Shown here: positions 46,501 through 55,613 of the stretch, piece after piece
How positions within the stretch are numbered: the first letter of the stretch is position 1
Layout: each line of letters opens with the position of its first letter
DNA from: Muricea muricata
Taxonomy: Eukaryota; Cnidaria; Anthozoa; Malacalcyonacea; Plexauridae
Length of the DNA stretch: 64,000 bases
Reading direction: 5' to 3'
Assembly (NCBI GenBank): GCA_963855995.1
Contig: OY979716.1
Span: forward strand, 30,528,230 to 30,592,229
Translations under genes and position numbers: made by a program
Notes under the pieces: generated by a model
The model's input: the letters and a program-made list of their open reading frames with translations, nothing else
Told to the model about the DNA's origin: nothing
The model's database searches: none

Positions 46501-46613
46501 TAGTGATTCAGAAAGTTTCTCCACTGATGATGAATATCCTGACGTTATACGTAATTTTCATGATCGTTTGGTACCATACCATGCTGATAACGTTCAGTAC
46601 TGGGAGCGAGTGA
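43518..46613 (+). CDS. RIG-I-CTD-like zinc module + SF2 (Dicer/RIG-I) helicase + RdRP head fusion
   Basis: A single 1031-codon frame. Residues 12-15 (CKNC) and 72-75 (CRKC) form a two-pair zinc module whose layout (C-x2-C, about 57 residues, C-x2-C, then a G-S-K-L-L turn) resembles the RIG-I C-terminal RNA-binding domain, here N-terminal. The helicase follows: Walker A PTGSGKT (189-195), DEAH (296-299), LTAS (about 330), then helicase C with STSVLEEGLDVP and motif VI QSRGRASR (about 646). Residues about 700-935 match the RdRP head, ending VKHPPRVYQE. An acidic GDDDGDNGDDD repeat follows. The last 35 residues look out of frame; the conserved sequence continues in another frame from 46496. It probably acts on dsRNA in cytoplasmic RNA silencing or antiviral defence; that role is inferred. 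Confidence 0.85.
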   Translation: MASSLNDASLLCKNCDTELAKIDLLMLATMPPSQQHLAVKEGLEDKAYTKVTKHDNPKGGRSARYCPFLIRCRKCDNHVGNVTHVGSKLLVCHKVDNLHLCNGAEKTQMNKLSRVASRLQSLGVEVIKLLPSGATCQSIKPSEPMKYCDTSGLTYTSQEIDNLTIQNPRNYQRELFLAAMQGNTLIYLPTGSGKTLIAALVLSCMKLLNPQKFMVFIVNRVPLAYQQSAYFQCQLPHLRVETLTGEMVKFQNENVHHALADKTVDILVLTHQIFLDSLAGGNSAIRLSDISVLIFDEAHHCIGGHPYYKIMNDFYKKVTPDHYKPLVLGLTASPAGEFTIERTTEMLQKLLKNLDCKVTMPVKSDDLVAHVNAPNTSYDEVETLQTDLVILERCLVEHIKDVKKSHIESTPGYQQALAGLDVLSSHFRGALRNLIQRCHEDNSKIEDRTTIALIVGEHIMRLLCVIEISQVLSYKDALVYLNDYINSIIGAISPHHDPLRKFIGTKETFRQLKECATKLVEEDSMSNRYKCLENRIQQFICRVKEDPTSRGIIFVCMRKTAYKLCEKLRLNEVIASLSNPATFVGHGDGSYDGMSWNNEQEIILRKFKSGDIKLLVSTSVLEEGLDVPICNLVVRFEGAAILRAFVQSRGRASRRSDSEFVIICAEKERVAAKNLVVKEENMRDAVAQVMDSEIVRPQAQEFECERKRPNFPSSEVKGIDNSQKVMRYTPIVTIILLFFERTESDDQRLNTIINSFEKDFNVEPTKSRLPNTIPGLRVLESEESFQLAVILQPKNDTSQEFRSKDELITCVSQMRCDILSSEPKNVWLHPLLPKTSRKLNEPLHILPANSLCLGTLVTRCHFRYQWAPDPNFKKIKMLFDHSFKMLTVFFVLVNRQYKFEVRYEELEDFVLVDNPTTDNELMRAFFTVKHPPRVYQEVGDGDDDGGDNGDDDGDNGDDDDSKSDDDDSDNGDDDADNGDDDGDNGDEDGDNTDQLVIQKVSPLMMNILTLYVIFMIVWYHTMLITFSTGSE
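46334..46490 (+). repeat. GATGAT/GACAAT trinucleotide-type coding repeat
   Basis: Encodes an Asp/Gly/Asn run linking the head to the next RdRP segment. A length change here explains the frame switch downstream. The His-rich antisense frame is an artefact. Confidence 0.8.
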
Positions 46614-46791
46614 CTGACGTTGAAGATGGCGAGAGGGCCTGGGGTCAATGTTTTACCTACTGCTTCAGAATTCATCAACAGCACTGTACACAGCTTAGAT
46701 CACTGCTGAAAACATTTGAAGCAAGACTTGGAAAGAAAGCTTTTTATAGTCATGTTGACAACAGCTATGGAAGAGGTCCAGAGATCGGATA
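46496..46791 (+). CDS. RdRP segment continuing in a second frame (partial)
   Basis: In the frame starting at 46496 the sequence reads SVSDSESFSTDDEYPDVIRN and on through YWERVTDVEDGERAWGQCFT to a LINE junction near 46790. It is charged, protein-like and fits the post-head part of RdRPs. It overlaps the last codons of the helicase frame, so an indel in the acidic repeat or an unseen tiny intron is needed to join them. The next matching sequence lies beyond the LINE at 52032. Confidence 0.65.
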
Positions 46792-47006
46792 GATAGATAG
46801 ATAAACCTTTATTTAAACACATTAATCTTCTCAACATTAGCTGATTTCCAGAAGGGATGTGCATATAAAAATTATTACATTTTATAAATAATAATGGAAT
46901 AATAATAACAAATTTTTAGATGTATTAACTACTAAAATTACTCTGTTGTACGTACGTGTAGACATATCTCTACATAACTAAATTATTATTACAACTTAGG
47001 AAACAA

Positions 47007-49838
47007 TTAAATTATGGTTGAGGTCGAGGAGGAAAGTTTGTCAATAAAGATGTTATAGGATGTCGAATTTCGTATCTCTTCAGGTATTTTATTCCAAAGC
47101 TTAGCCCCACTATATTGAAAACTCTTTTTTAAAAACTCTGTTTTCGGTCTTGGAATATGAAGCTTTGTCGATGAGCCTCTTAATTCATATTCATGAATTT
47201 CATTTACTTTACGAAAAGCCTCACATAGTCGTTGTGGGGCTAAACCATTTACTATTTTGTACATTAACCTTGCTTTTAGTTGAGCTCTGCGCTCTTCAAG
47301 AGTTACCCAACCTAAGGATTTTCGAGCCAAGATAGACTGACCATGCTCATTATTCAGGTTCATGATCACTCTAGCCGCTCTATTTTGGAGTTTTTGTAGA
47401 CGTTCACTTAGTCCTTTATTACATGTATCCCATATTTCGCAGCAATAATCGAAATAAGGTTGAATTAAGGCATTATAAACTGTTACCAGAGTGCTTTGCT
47501 CAACATAATCCTTTATCCTCATAATTGCTCCTATACCTGATGTTATTTTACTGCTGATATGGTCAATATGCTTTTCCCAACTCAAATTTTCATCTAGTTT
47601 AACTCCAAGTACTTTAGTGTTTCTCACTTTCTTAATCACTTGGTTTTCTATTTTAATCCCTCGTTCGGTATCTATACTATTTGTTTTATGCCTTGATCCA
47701 ATTAAAATATACTCGGTTTTCCCAATATTTAAACTAAGCTTATTTGCACACAGCCATTTCCGGACATTCCCCATATCAATATCCGCCCTCCCTTCCACCT
47801 CATCCACTGTTTCACCAACTGCCGTTAAGTTGGTATCGTCAGCAAATAACCTAGAAGTTGTGCCATTAAGACAGTTTGGCAAATCGTTAATATAGATGAG
47901 GAATAGAAGAGGGCCTAGAATGCTCCCCTGAGGAATGCCACAAATGACTTCTTTCTCCCCTGAGAGCTTATCATTCAATTGACATCTTTGTGTTCGATGC
48001 GTCAAATAACAACGCAAAAGATTTATCGCTTTCTCTTTGAAGCCATACATTTGAAACTTGCTTAACATAATTTCATGATTAACAGTATCAAATGCTTTTT
48101 TCAGGTCGAGAAAAACAACTAAGCTATAAAGTCCACGGTCCATGTTGGCATACCATTCGTTCGTACAATCCAACAATGTAGTAGTAGTAGAATGACAGGG
48201 CCTAAATCCAAATTGTTGTTTTGAAAAAAGTTTCTTCTGATTGAAATATTCATAAATTTGGTCATATAAAATTCGTTCTATAAGTTTACTTACTACAGGA
48301 AGGATTGAAATCGGTCTATAGTTATCCAACATAGTCCGCTTACCTTTCTTAAAAGATGGAATAACTTTTGCATTTTTCCATTCCGAAGGAAATTGATCCG
48401 AGTCAATTGACATATTGATAATCTCAGTAAGAGAAGGCGCAATGGCTGGAGCTGCCGTCTTTAAAACTTTAGCTGAAATTTTATCCATTCCAGTAGCTTT
48501 GGAGGTAGATAATTTCCTTAATAGATTGTATACTAACGTCACACTTACTGGCTTGAACGAGAAACCACTACCTGTTTGAGGTGTAATAAAATCTCGGAAG
48601 CTCACATTATTGTCGCTGGGAATAGTCTCGGCAAGTTTTGGACCAACATTACTGAAATAATCATTAAAAACCTCAACTAATTCCTCAGTCGTTGTCACTG
48701 TTTTTTCGGAGAGCTTAATTTCATTGATCGTAGTTCGCTTTCTATTCCGACCAAGTAAATTATTTATTGTCCTCCAGGCTTGTTTAGGATTTTGATTTTT
48801 ACCTGGAAATTTATGAGCATAATAATTCTTTTTAGCGCAACGCAAGGCAATGTTTGCAGCATTCCTAGATGACCTATATAACAACCAGTCTTCTTTTTTA
48901 TTGGTCTTAATTGCTTTACGCTTGTAAGCATCTCTTTTAAATAATTTTGCCTTAACTTTGCGGTTTACCCATGGAATATTGCCTCTTTTTCTTAATCTTT
49001 TCTTTCTCATAGGAGCATGTATATCTAAAACACTTACGAAAAATGTTTTCCATAATTTCCACATTTCATCTACATTTCTTTTAAACCTTATTTGTTCCCA
49101 AGGTATGTTACACAGGTCATCCAGAAATGATGAAACATTGAAATTTTTAAAATTTCTAAATTCAAGAAAACTTTCCAATTCATTGTTTGATCTTGCGTTT
49201 ATTTTCCGAATCGCATAGATAAGACTATGATCACTGATTCCAATATGGACTACCCCTGAAAAAGTAATTTTTTCAGGCATTGATGTGATAGCCACATCCA
49301 ACAATGATCGACTAGAATCAGTGATGCGTGTAGGACCATGTATCATTTGTGTTAGTTGATATAATTCCAAAATTTCCTGAAGCCTTTTTGTGGTGGACAT
49401 TGTTGATTGTAACATGTTACAATTTAGATCTCCCAAAATATAAAATTCTTTGCATTCGTCATCAATTGATTTGATCAAATTCTCAATTTTTGTAAAAATT
49501 TCGCTTGGAGAACATGGTGGTCTATAAATACTTGAAACTATGAAGGACTGAGTATTGGTCAGCTTAATTTCCACACACACCGCTTCAAGGCCATTTGGAA
49601 CTAGATCAGAACAATTTTTATAATTTAAATTACATCTTACGTATATACACACACCTCCCCCATTTCTATCCCGATCATTCCGCAGTACATCATAACCATC
49701 AATGCTGACAAAACCACCGGGAATAGTTGGATCGAGACGTGTCTCATTAATTGCCAAGACATCCAATTTTTTATCAGAAAGTAATATTCGAATTTCGTCA
49801 AGGTGTTTTACAACGCTAGCTACGTTTAGCATTGACAT
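47007..49838 (-). CDS. LINE ORF2: AP endonuclease + reverse transcriptase
   Basis: 943 codons without a stop. The N-terminal endonuclease shows INETRLD, YRPPCSP, LGDLNCN and the catalytic SDHSLI. The reverse transcriptase shows NYRPISILPVVSKLIERIL, QFGFRPCHST, FLDLKKAFDTVNHE, GIPQGSILGPLLFLIYINDL and the active site FADDT. It ends with the usual CR1 C-terminal region (RRAQLKARLMYKIV, KSFQYSGAKLWNKIPEEIR). No RNase H domain was seen. It is expected to nick target DNA and prime reverse transcription. The start ATG is nominal; the frame begins about 70 bases after the ORF1 stop. Confidence 0.92.
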   Translation of the reverse strand: MSMLNVASVVKHLDEIRILLSDKKLDVLAINETRLDPTIPGGFVSIDGYDVLRNDRDRNGGGVCIYVRCNLNYKNCSDLVPNGLEAVCVEIKLTNTQSFIVSSIYRPPCSPSEIFTKIENLIKSIDDECKEFYILGDLNCNMLQSTMSTTKRLQEILELYQLTQMIHGPTRITDSSRSLLDVAITSMPEKITFSGVVHIGISDHSLIYAIRKINARSNNELESFLEFRNFKNFNVSSFLDDLCNIPWEQIRFKRNVDEMWKLWKTFFVSVLDIHAPMRKKRLRKRGNIPWVNRKVKAKLFKRDAYKRKAIKTNKKEDWLLYRSSRNAANIALRCAKKNYYAHKFPGKNQNPKQAWRTINNLLGRNRKRTTINEIKLSEKTVTTTEELVEVFNDYFSNVGPKLAETIPSDNNVSFRDFITPQTGSGFSFKPVSVTLVYNLLRKLSTSKATGMDKISAKVLKTAAPAIAPSLTEIINMSIDSDQFPSEWKNAKVIPSFKKGKRTMLDNYRPISILPVVSKLIERILYDQIYEYFNQKKLFSKQQFGFRPCHSTTTTLLDCTNEWYANMDRGLYSLVVFLDLKKAFDTVNHEIMLSKFQMYGFKEKAINLLRCYLTHRTQRCQLNDKLSGEKEVICGIPQGSILGPLLFLIYINDLPNCLNGTTSRLFADDTNLTAVGETVDEVEGRADIDMGNVRKWLCANKLSLNIGKTEYILIGSRHKTNSIDTERGIKIENQVIKKVRNTKVLGVKLDENLSWEKHIDHISSKITSGIGAIMRIKDYVEQSTLVTVYNALIQPYFDYCCEIWDTCNKGLSERLQKLQNRAARVIMNLNNEHGQSILARKSLGWVTLEERRAQLKARLMYKIVNGLAPQRLCEAFRKVNEIHEYELRGSSTKLHIPRPKTEFLKKSFQYSGAKLWNKIPEEIRNSTSYNIFIDKLSSSTSTII

Positions 49839-49907
49839 TTTAAAACCCCTTGTTTTAGGGATATTAGAACAAACGATATTATCATCACTCCTCGGCCCAA
49901 CCTCATT

Positions 49908-51161
49908 TCAATTATACGAGTTTAAAAACTGCAAGATATTAGTTTGAAGCACAGAGGTGCCTTCTTTGTTAAGATGTAAGCCTCTACTATTTAGATGAGA
50001 GCGACCGATATTGCTATTATCTAAAAATGCTATGTTGTTTTTTAAGCATTTTGCCTTCAACATATTGTTAGTCTCGTTTACCTTCTTTCCAATGTCTTCT
50101 TTGTCACATCTAGTGACTATAGATGAGATGATAACTTTCGTGTGCTCGCAATCTTTTTGAAAATCTTCTGCTAATTCAATAATTTTTGTAGCAGTTTCTG
50201 TGGGACTTGACCGGCGTAAATCGTTTGTACCTGTATGTATAATAAGCTTATCAGGTTGTTTTCTTGCCGTTGGTTTTAAAAAGTCCGACATGTCACCTAT
50301 GGTTGCTCCTGAGAAAGACTTAACCGATACGTTTCGTTCTGCGTTAGACAATTCCCATCCTTTTACGTATTTTATCACTGAATCTCCTGCTATAACAACT
50401 GTTTGCTTTTCGTGTCGTTTTTGCTTTTCAGGTGTTAAATTTTCATTTGGCTTAAGTGCTTCCTTTGTTTGCATATTTTTCTTTGTCTTTTGTGTACCTC
50501 TATTAAAATTAGTACGGTTTCTTCTATTATCTTCATCTTGCTTTTGTTCCTGTGACTTTGCTGAATGAGCAGCATTGTCATTAGAGCGATCCTTTCTTTT
50601 CTTATCCGAGGCTTTTCGTTGTTGGTTTTGTTTCTTGTTTGCATTTGCTTTGTGAGGGGTTTCCTGGTGGTCTAATTCATCGTCATCTGCATAAATTAGA
50701 CTTTCAAATCTATTGCCAGTCTCGTTACTCGAGTTGATGTTAGAAGCTGAAAATGGCTTGCAACCATGGCAATCATCAGCTCTTTTATCAAGACCTTTGA
50801 TTGTTTGATCGTCGGTAGCTTTTTGTTGGTCACTCAAATTCGATTTTAATAAACCCAAGGCGGTAATTAGGCATTCCTTCTCGTTTTCAAGTTGTTTAAC
50901 CTTAGTATTCAGGTCTGATGCAATGTATGAGAGATTCTCTGTTCGCTCCCTCAATGTCTCGTTGTCATGCTTTAGTTTCACATTTTCCCTCTGAATACAA
51001 TCAATATATTCGCGTGAAAATTCCATTTTTAGGTCTTCTTTTGCTCTCAAACCGTTTAATGTCTTTGAAATCCCGCTAAGATTTTCATTCATTCGCTCTT
51101 CTAGCAGATCAATTCTTTTGGCCAAATCAGAGCAATTATCACATAAAACATTTGACTGCAT
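49908..51161 (-). CDS. LINE ORF1: coiled coil + SGNH/GDSL esterase-like domain
   Basis: About 417 residues from MQSNVLCDNCSDLAKRIDLL; the frame stays open upstream to 51482, so a longer start is possible. A coiled-coil region (heptad-like LEERMNENL, LNTKVKQLENEKECL) is followed by a Lys/Gln-rich linker. A C-terminal SGNH hydrolase fold follows: VVIAGDSVIKYVKG (nucleophile block), SGATIGDM, IIHTGTNDLRR and a final HLNKEGTSVL. Esterase-type ORF1 proteins are known for CR1-group LINEs and likely form the RNP. Confidence 0.85.
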   Translation of the reverse strand: MQSNVLCDNCSDLAKRIDLLEERMNENLSGISKTLNGLRAKEDLKMEFSREYIDCIQRENVKLKHDNETLRERTENLSYIASDLNTKVKQLENEKECLITALGLLKSNLSDQQKATDDQTIKGLDKRADDCHGCKPFSASNINSSNETGNRFESLIYADDDELDHQETPHKANANKKQNQQRKASDKKRKDRSNDNAAHSAKSQEQKQDEDNRRNRTNFNRGTQKTKKNMQTKEALKPNENLTPEKQKRHEKQTVVIAGDSVIKYVKGWELSNAERNVSVKSFSGATIGDMSDFLKPTARKQPDKLIIHTGTNDLRRSSPTETATKIIELAEDFQKDCEHTKVIISSIVTRCDKEDIGKKVNETNNMLKAKCLKNNIAFLDNSNIGRSHLNSRGLHLNKEGTSVLQTNILQFLNSYN

Positions 51162-51184
51162 AGTAGAAGTCTGTATTGTTACTG

Positions 51185-51645
51185 TTAACCAGCCTCGTCC
51201 CCAGGCCCAACCGTTACCGTTGCGTGGGTATTGCGTGGAAAACACAGTCGGAAACGCGCGGTCGGGCCTGGCAGAAAATGCAGAAAAAAGTGTATGATTC
51301 AACGAAAAAGTGATAAGATAGTATTTTATTGAGAATTTCGTTTTCCAGTCGCGTGTGTTGGCCATACATGTGTTTGATAGATGGAAGAGATTACCGAAAG
51401 CCTTAAGAAATCTAATCTCGAAGCTTCGCTTATATCGTCGAGGGGAGTTTCTATTAAACTTGGCAGTGGCTGCTCCACGCATTCCGCCATCTTGAATTCA
51501 TTTTCTGCCAGGCGCTTTCGCTCCCTTCCCCCCTATTTTCTCCTCACGTGTTTCCCGCGCGCATTCACGATATTAAATCGATATATACAATCCTATACAC
51601 TTTTCCTGATTAGAAAATTAGAAAGCGCCTGGGAACGAGGCTAAC
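51185..51645. repeat. Two inverted CCAGGC-type hairpin segments between LINE 5' ORFs
   Basis: cagcctcgtccccaggc (51189) pairs locally with gcctggcag (near 51265). An oppositely oriented pair ctgccaggcgctttc (51508) and gaaagcgcctgggaacgagg (51622-51641) repeats the same ends. They may be regulatory parts of the LINE 5' region or MITEs inserted there. Confidence 0.5.
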
Positions 51646-52021
51646 TGTTAACGGATTTGTTCAAGTTTGCATCATCTTCACCGCTCTGCTCCTCATTGGT
51701 CTCACTTGCTAAAATTCTCAAACGAGTCTTCAAATCATCACATTCTGGACCTTTAATTATAAGTGATTTACTAGTTGAATACCAGCGAATATCGACTGCT
51801 GCATTTTTAAATTGTTTACATCCACCACATGGCACCAACCATTTTGTTTCTTCATTCAAAAATTCGTCGAAAAATTGCTTCAAAGACTCGAAATCTCCTT
51901 CCCATTTAAAAAAACCTTTTCCAGTGACAAATAGATACTTTGCAAATTCTAAATAAGCTTGTATTTGGCGATTGAATTGACTTTCATTGGAGCTACTTTC
52001 AACACGCTCTACAGACGCCAT
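51641..52021 (-). CDS. 5'-most ORF of the LINE (unknown function)
   Basis: 127 codons from MASVERVE. A W-rich small domain with a C-x2-C pair (KWLVPCGGCKQFKNAAVDIR and then WYSTSKSLIIKG) precedes an acidic tail. Similar small domains occur in the 5' region of metazoan LINEs, but no named family is claimed. Translation upstream of 52021 would enter the RdRP exon, so the start is placed here. Confidence 0.55.
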   Translation of the reverse strand: MASVERVESSSNESQFNRQIQAYLEFAKYLFVTGKGFFKWEGDFESLKQFFDEFLNEETKWLVPCGGCKQFKNAAVDIRWYSTSKSLIIKGPECDDLKTRLRILASETNEEQSGEDDANLNKSVNS

Positions 52022-52031
52022 CTTTGCATAG

Positions 52032-52660
52032 AGGCCTCTCCAGTGTGGAGTGTTTAATGACGTAGATTTTGACATCCAGTACACCTTAAACAGTATCATC
52101 ACAACTCACCCTGCTGCTCGTCAAAGATTTGATGAATCTCGCCTTGCTGATCTACTACATCGAAATCCAAATGTGGTCATGACTTGTCTTGAGAAATTGC
52201 GTAACGCGTTCGAACGAGACTTATTCTGCAGTCCGAAAGAAATCTTGGAAAAAATTTTAACTGGAGAAGAAAATGTTCACTCTGGGCATAACATAAATCC
52301 ACTTCCAAACCATTGTGCCTTGATTAAGCGAGTTGTTATTACTCCAACGAGGATTCTGTTTCACCCTCCTGAGGTAATGGCGAAAAATCGCGTTCTTAGG
52401 CAGTATGAAACCGATGATTTTCTCTGTGTGAGCATTCGAGAGGAGGATCTTTCAAAACTGTCCATGGGAAGAGGAAGTATTGACCTGGTCTTGGATAACG
52501 TTAATCGAGTTTTGGATGGCGGGCTGAGTATCGCAGGAAAAATATTCCAATTCCTAGCATCCTCAAACAGTCAACTTCGTAATCATAGTTGCTGGTTTGT
52601 GGGACCGAGTCATTCACCGGACGATATGCGACGATGGATGGGAGACTTCAGCGATATAAA
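52032..52660 (+). CDS. RdRP exon (central region)
   Basis: Open from 52032 in a frame reading CGVFNDVDFDIQYTLNSII onwards, with strong cellular RdRP motifs: IKRVVITPTRILFHPPE, NRVLRQYETDDFLCVSIREE, GLSIAGKIFQFLASSNSQLR, CWFVGPSHSPDDMRRWMGDF. It ends at 52660 before a GT (phase 2). The frame runs on 17 codons to 52712 but without family similarity, so the splice is preferred. The left border is the LINE 5' end or an AG at 52030-52031. Confidence 0.85.
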
Positions 52661-54488
52661 GTTATTAACAGTTAACATTGCCCTGTTATTTTTTAAAGGC
52701 AGTTTTCTCTAAGAGATATAGATACAATTAAGAAAAGCTAGAATATAAAAGAATGTAGTTTAAACGCCGGTTTACGCGCTAGGACATGTCCCATGTGATT
52801 CTGATTTTGGCGTATGTAATTGAGTAAGTGTGTGTAAAGATGCCTCTAAATGATAAAAAGAAATGCTGGCGTTAGCAGTCATTTTCATACGCTATAATGA
52901 CAATCGCATAAGACATGTTGTGAACGGGCCTTAATACCTGTACCTGTAGCATGCGCTTAAAACACAAAATAGTCCGATTCATCTTACATGGTCGAAAATA
53001 CCACTGCACTTACAAAGAAAATGAAACCAAACTATTAAAGTCTTAAAAAATAGGGTACAATCCATTACTAACGTGATTGAAATAAAGAAAAGAGGTATAT
53101 ATGGCCTAATTTTCCCATTTAGGATATTAAACATGCAAAATCTTATGAAGTTAGTTCGCTCACGGCAACCAGATGTAATAACCATGTTATGCTCGTTACT
53201 CTGGTCATATTTAATTTGATACAAATCCCGCAAGAACTGCATTCACGACCCAATGTTTCGACACTTCGGTCTTGTGTTTTCGTCAGAGAAGGTCTGATGT
53301 TGCAACATGACTTCTTATACAGCTATTTCATTTATGGTTGCCATCGACTGTTACTCAAAGATTTAAATCTAAGAAGGGGAGAAGGGTAAAAAAATCGATT
53401 TAAATGAAAATGTCAAAAAGCTTTTAAAATGCTTCTTTAAAGACTGGTACCGATTTTAATTAGGTGGGCAATTTCAAATTAAATGAGAACAAAAATTCGA
53501 AAAGCTGCCGTCGAAAATTGTGCCGTTATTACTCGAAAACTTTTGATGCAAGTGATAAGTATTCCAAATAAGAAAAGACCAATCTGTACAACGAAACAGA
53601 AATCTTTTCGGAGGATTAATTTGACAAAATTATTTTTACATATGTACGCGCATGCATGAAAGACGTTAGTTTTATAAACCATGCAGTTTGTAATGTCTTT
53701 ATAAACCATGCATCTGTGGGGCTACTGATGTTTTCTTTGTGCTTAAAATCATGACTATTCCCCATCATTCTTTTCGTACTTATGTTGTACGCTTGAATAT
53801 TCATGATGACAAGCCGAATTGTTCAGCTACCATCTATATTCAGTGCATGTAGACAGCCCAGAGACAGCTTTTTGATGATCCGTTAAGCGTGATCCAAGCT
53901 TGGCTTTTGTCTGACAAGATATTTTATTCAAAGACCCTGTGTTGTACAGAGTAAACTGTGTGCGTTTTTCGATTTTTGTTTTAAATGATATTTCAGCTTA
54001 GTGAATGCATGCCCCAAAGTTGAAAGAAAAGGCCTTAAGGCGTCCTTAATATCACAACCACCTAAAATTCCTTTGATTAGCAAGGAACCTTGAATTAAAG
54101 AAACTACTGCCGAGATGCTTGATACAAGAATCGCCCGGTGAGATTTTTCATAATTATAAACAGCTTATTTCTTCTCCCAGGTAAAACGAAGATTTGTTCA
54201 TTTGTGTGGGTGTGCGTATAAGTCTAAGAAGGCGAAATGTACATTTATTACTGCACGTTCTACCATGTCTTAAACGGACGGCTGAATTGAGTTTAAATGC
54301 TGCATGAGGTAGAATGGGCGGAGAATGTGATTTCGGCGATGGTGCGCTTTGTATTTATTTATTTAAACCAACGTAGCGAGCTTTAAACATGGTGCGAGAT
54401 GTTGTGGAAAGAAACAAATTTAGTCGGAAGAATTGCACGGAATATTATTAAACGAATGCTCAAATTTGTTTTGCCTTCACTTTTGTAG
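52661..54488. other. Intron of the RdRP gene
   Basis: GT at 52661 and AG at 54487-54488 join phases correctly (AA + A giving Lys). No gene inside. A hammerhead-like motif lies on the minus strand at about 53245-53295. Confidence 0.75.
53245..53295 (-). other. Hammerhead-like core motif
   Basis: The minus strand reads CTGACGA, then an ACAC/GTGT-type stem region, then GAAAC. This fits the CUGANGA and GAAA core elements of hammerhead ribozymes. Flanking stems and the cleavage site are not demonstrated. Confidence 0.3.
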
Positions 54489-54666
54489 ATGTGTTGCAAA
54501 ATACATGGCTCGCATGGGTCAATGCTTTTCCACATCCATAGATACCTATGGTTTAGAAACGGCAGACAATGAAATTTTTGTGGAGGAAGATGATATAATG
54601 ACAGCTGATGAAAAATACTGTTTTTCCGACGGAATTGGTAGAATCTCAAAGGAGTTGACCTTGGAG
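54489..54666 (+). CDS. RdRP exon (GQCFS / YCFSDGIGRIS)
   Basis: Reads CVAKYMARMGQCFSTS through KYCFSDGIGRISKELTLE, the hallmark segment of eukaryotic RdRPs preceding the catalytic core. Acceptor AG at 54487-54488, donor GTACGC at 54667. Length 178 fits phase 2 in and phase 0 out. Confidence 0.88.
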
Positions 54667-54860
54667 GTACGCAAATTTTGTCTCGAAGGCATAAAATAAG
54701 TAATATTTAATATACAAGCAGCTGGAGTGCTTTTAACACAGACGCATTTATATATGTATATATATTAAAGTATAAGCCGCGAGTGTTTTAAGTGGACTTA
54801 AAAACGACCAGTTTTATACCCATCTTGTGAGTTTTATTTACGAAGTAAATTTTAATGTAT

Positions 54861-55120
54861 GGTCAAAATCAATCTAGATATGGTCTGGAGACTCAGCCAA
54901 CCAGTCTTGTGCACGGTGAAGATAGTGGATTTTTGGTTTAACGAAGCAATCGTCTAATAGTGTTGCCTCGCTGAAGCACTCAACGTACTAATGAAATATT
55001 AATAAGCAAAATTTCAAAAGATTTGTGCACGGTGAAGCCAACTCAACTTAGAATCTTAGCTCAGTATAAACGCTTTGCAGTTCGCCGAGTTTCCAGACCA
55101 TGTCTGGATTGATTATGACC
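54861..55120. mobile_element. MITE with about 33-bp TIRs
   Basis: ggtcaaaatcaatctagata near 54861 and its near reverse complement tctggattgattatgacc ending at 55120. Pairing continues with tggtctgg and ccagacca. No ORF. Confidence 0.75.
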
Positions 55121-55613
55121 TGATTAAGGCCCAAAAATCGGCTCATCAAACAGTTCAACAAGTTTCCTTGGCAACATTGTTATAGAAAAATGAGTTTCAG
55201 ATTTAATTCCTATGCAAAAACAAAAATTCGTGCTTAAGACTTCAGTTGTTTTAATATCAGTTTTTAAGATTTTAAAATTATTCAGCAATTGGATTGAAGT
55301 GAAGTGGATGGATTGAAATGGCATGCACATGTCAGTTTGTCAAACTGGTTTTCTACTGTACGAATGATAAAATATCGAAACAACTAACTATCCGCAAATC
55401 TTTCGGCATATTTTGCTCGGTTTTAGGGTTATTTTTACTCATTTTAATACGGTTTTGGAATAAACTCTGTCATATTTACAATTAGCTTGGGCTATTTATG
55501 TTACTGAGAATTCGATCGTAACTCCAGACAAATTTAATAAGTTTTTATGTAACGGATATTTCAGCATTTTAGAAATAACTAAACATGCATATGAGTGATT
55601 CGTGATAACTTAA

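Larger units (their letters stand above)
46787..52031 (-). mobile_element. CR1-type non-LTR retrotransposon (LINE), about 5.2 kb
   Basis: The 3' end is the gatagatagata tail at 46787-46803, the short tandem tail usual for CR1/L2-group elements. Reading the minus strand there are three frames: a 127-codon 5' ORF, an esterase-type ORF1 and an endonuclease/RT ORF2, all open. The 5' end is near 52022-52031, just before the upstream RdRP segment resumes. No long target duplication is visible. It sits between two coding parts of the helicase-RdRP gene, antisense to it. Confidence 0.85.

Noticed and set aside
46312..46524. His/Arg-rich minus-strand frame
   Set aside because: Antisense of the acidic GATGAT repeat in the helicase-RdRP frame.
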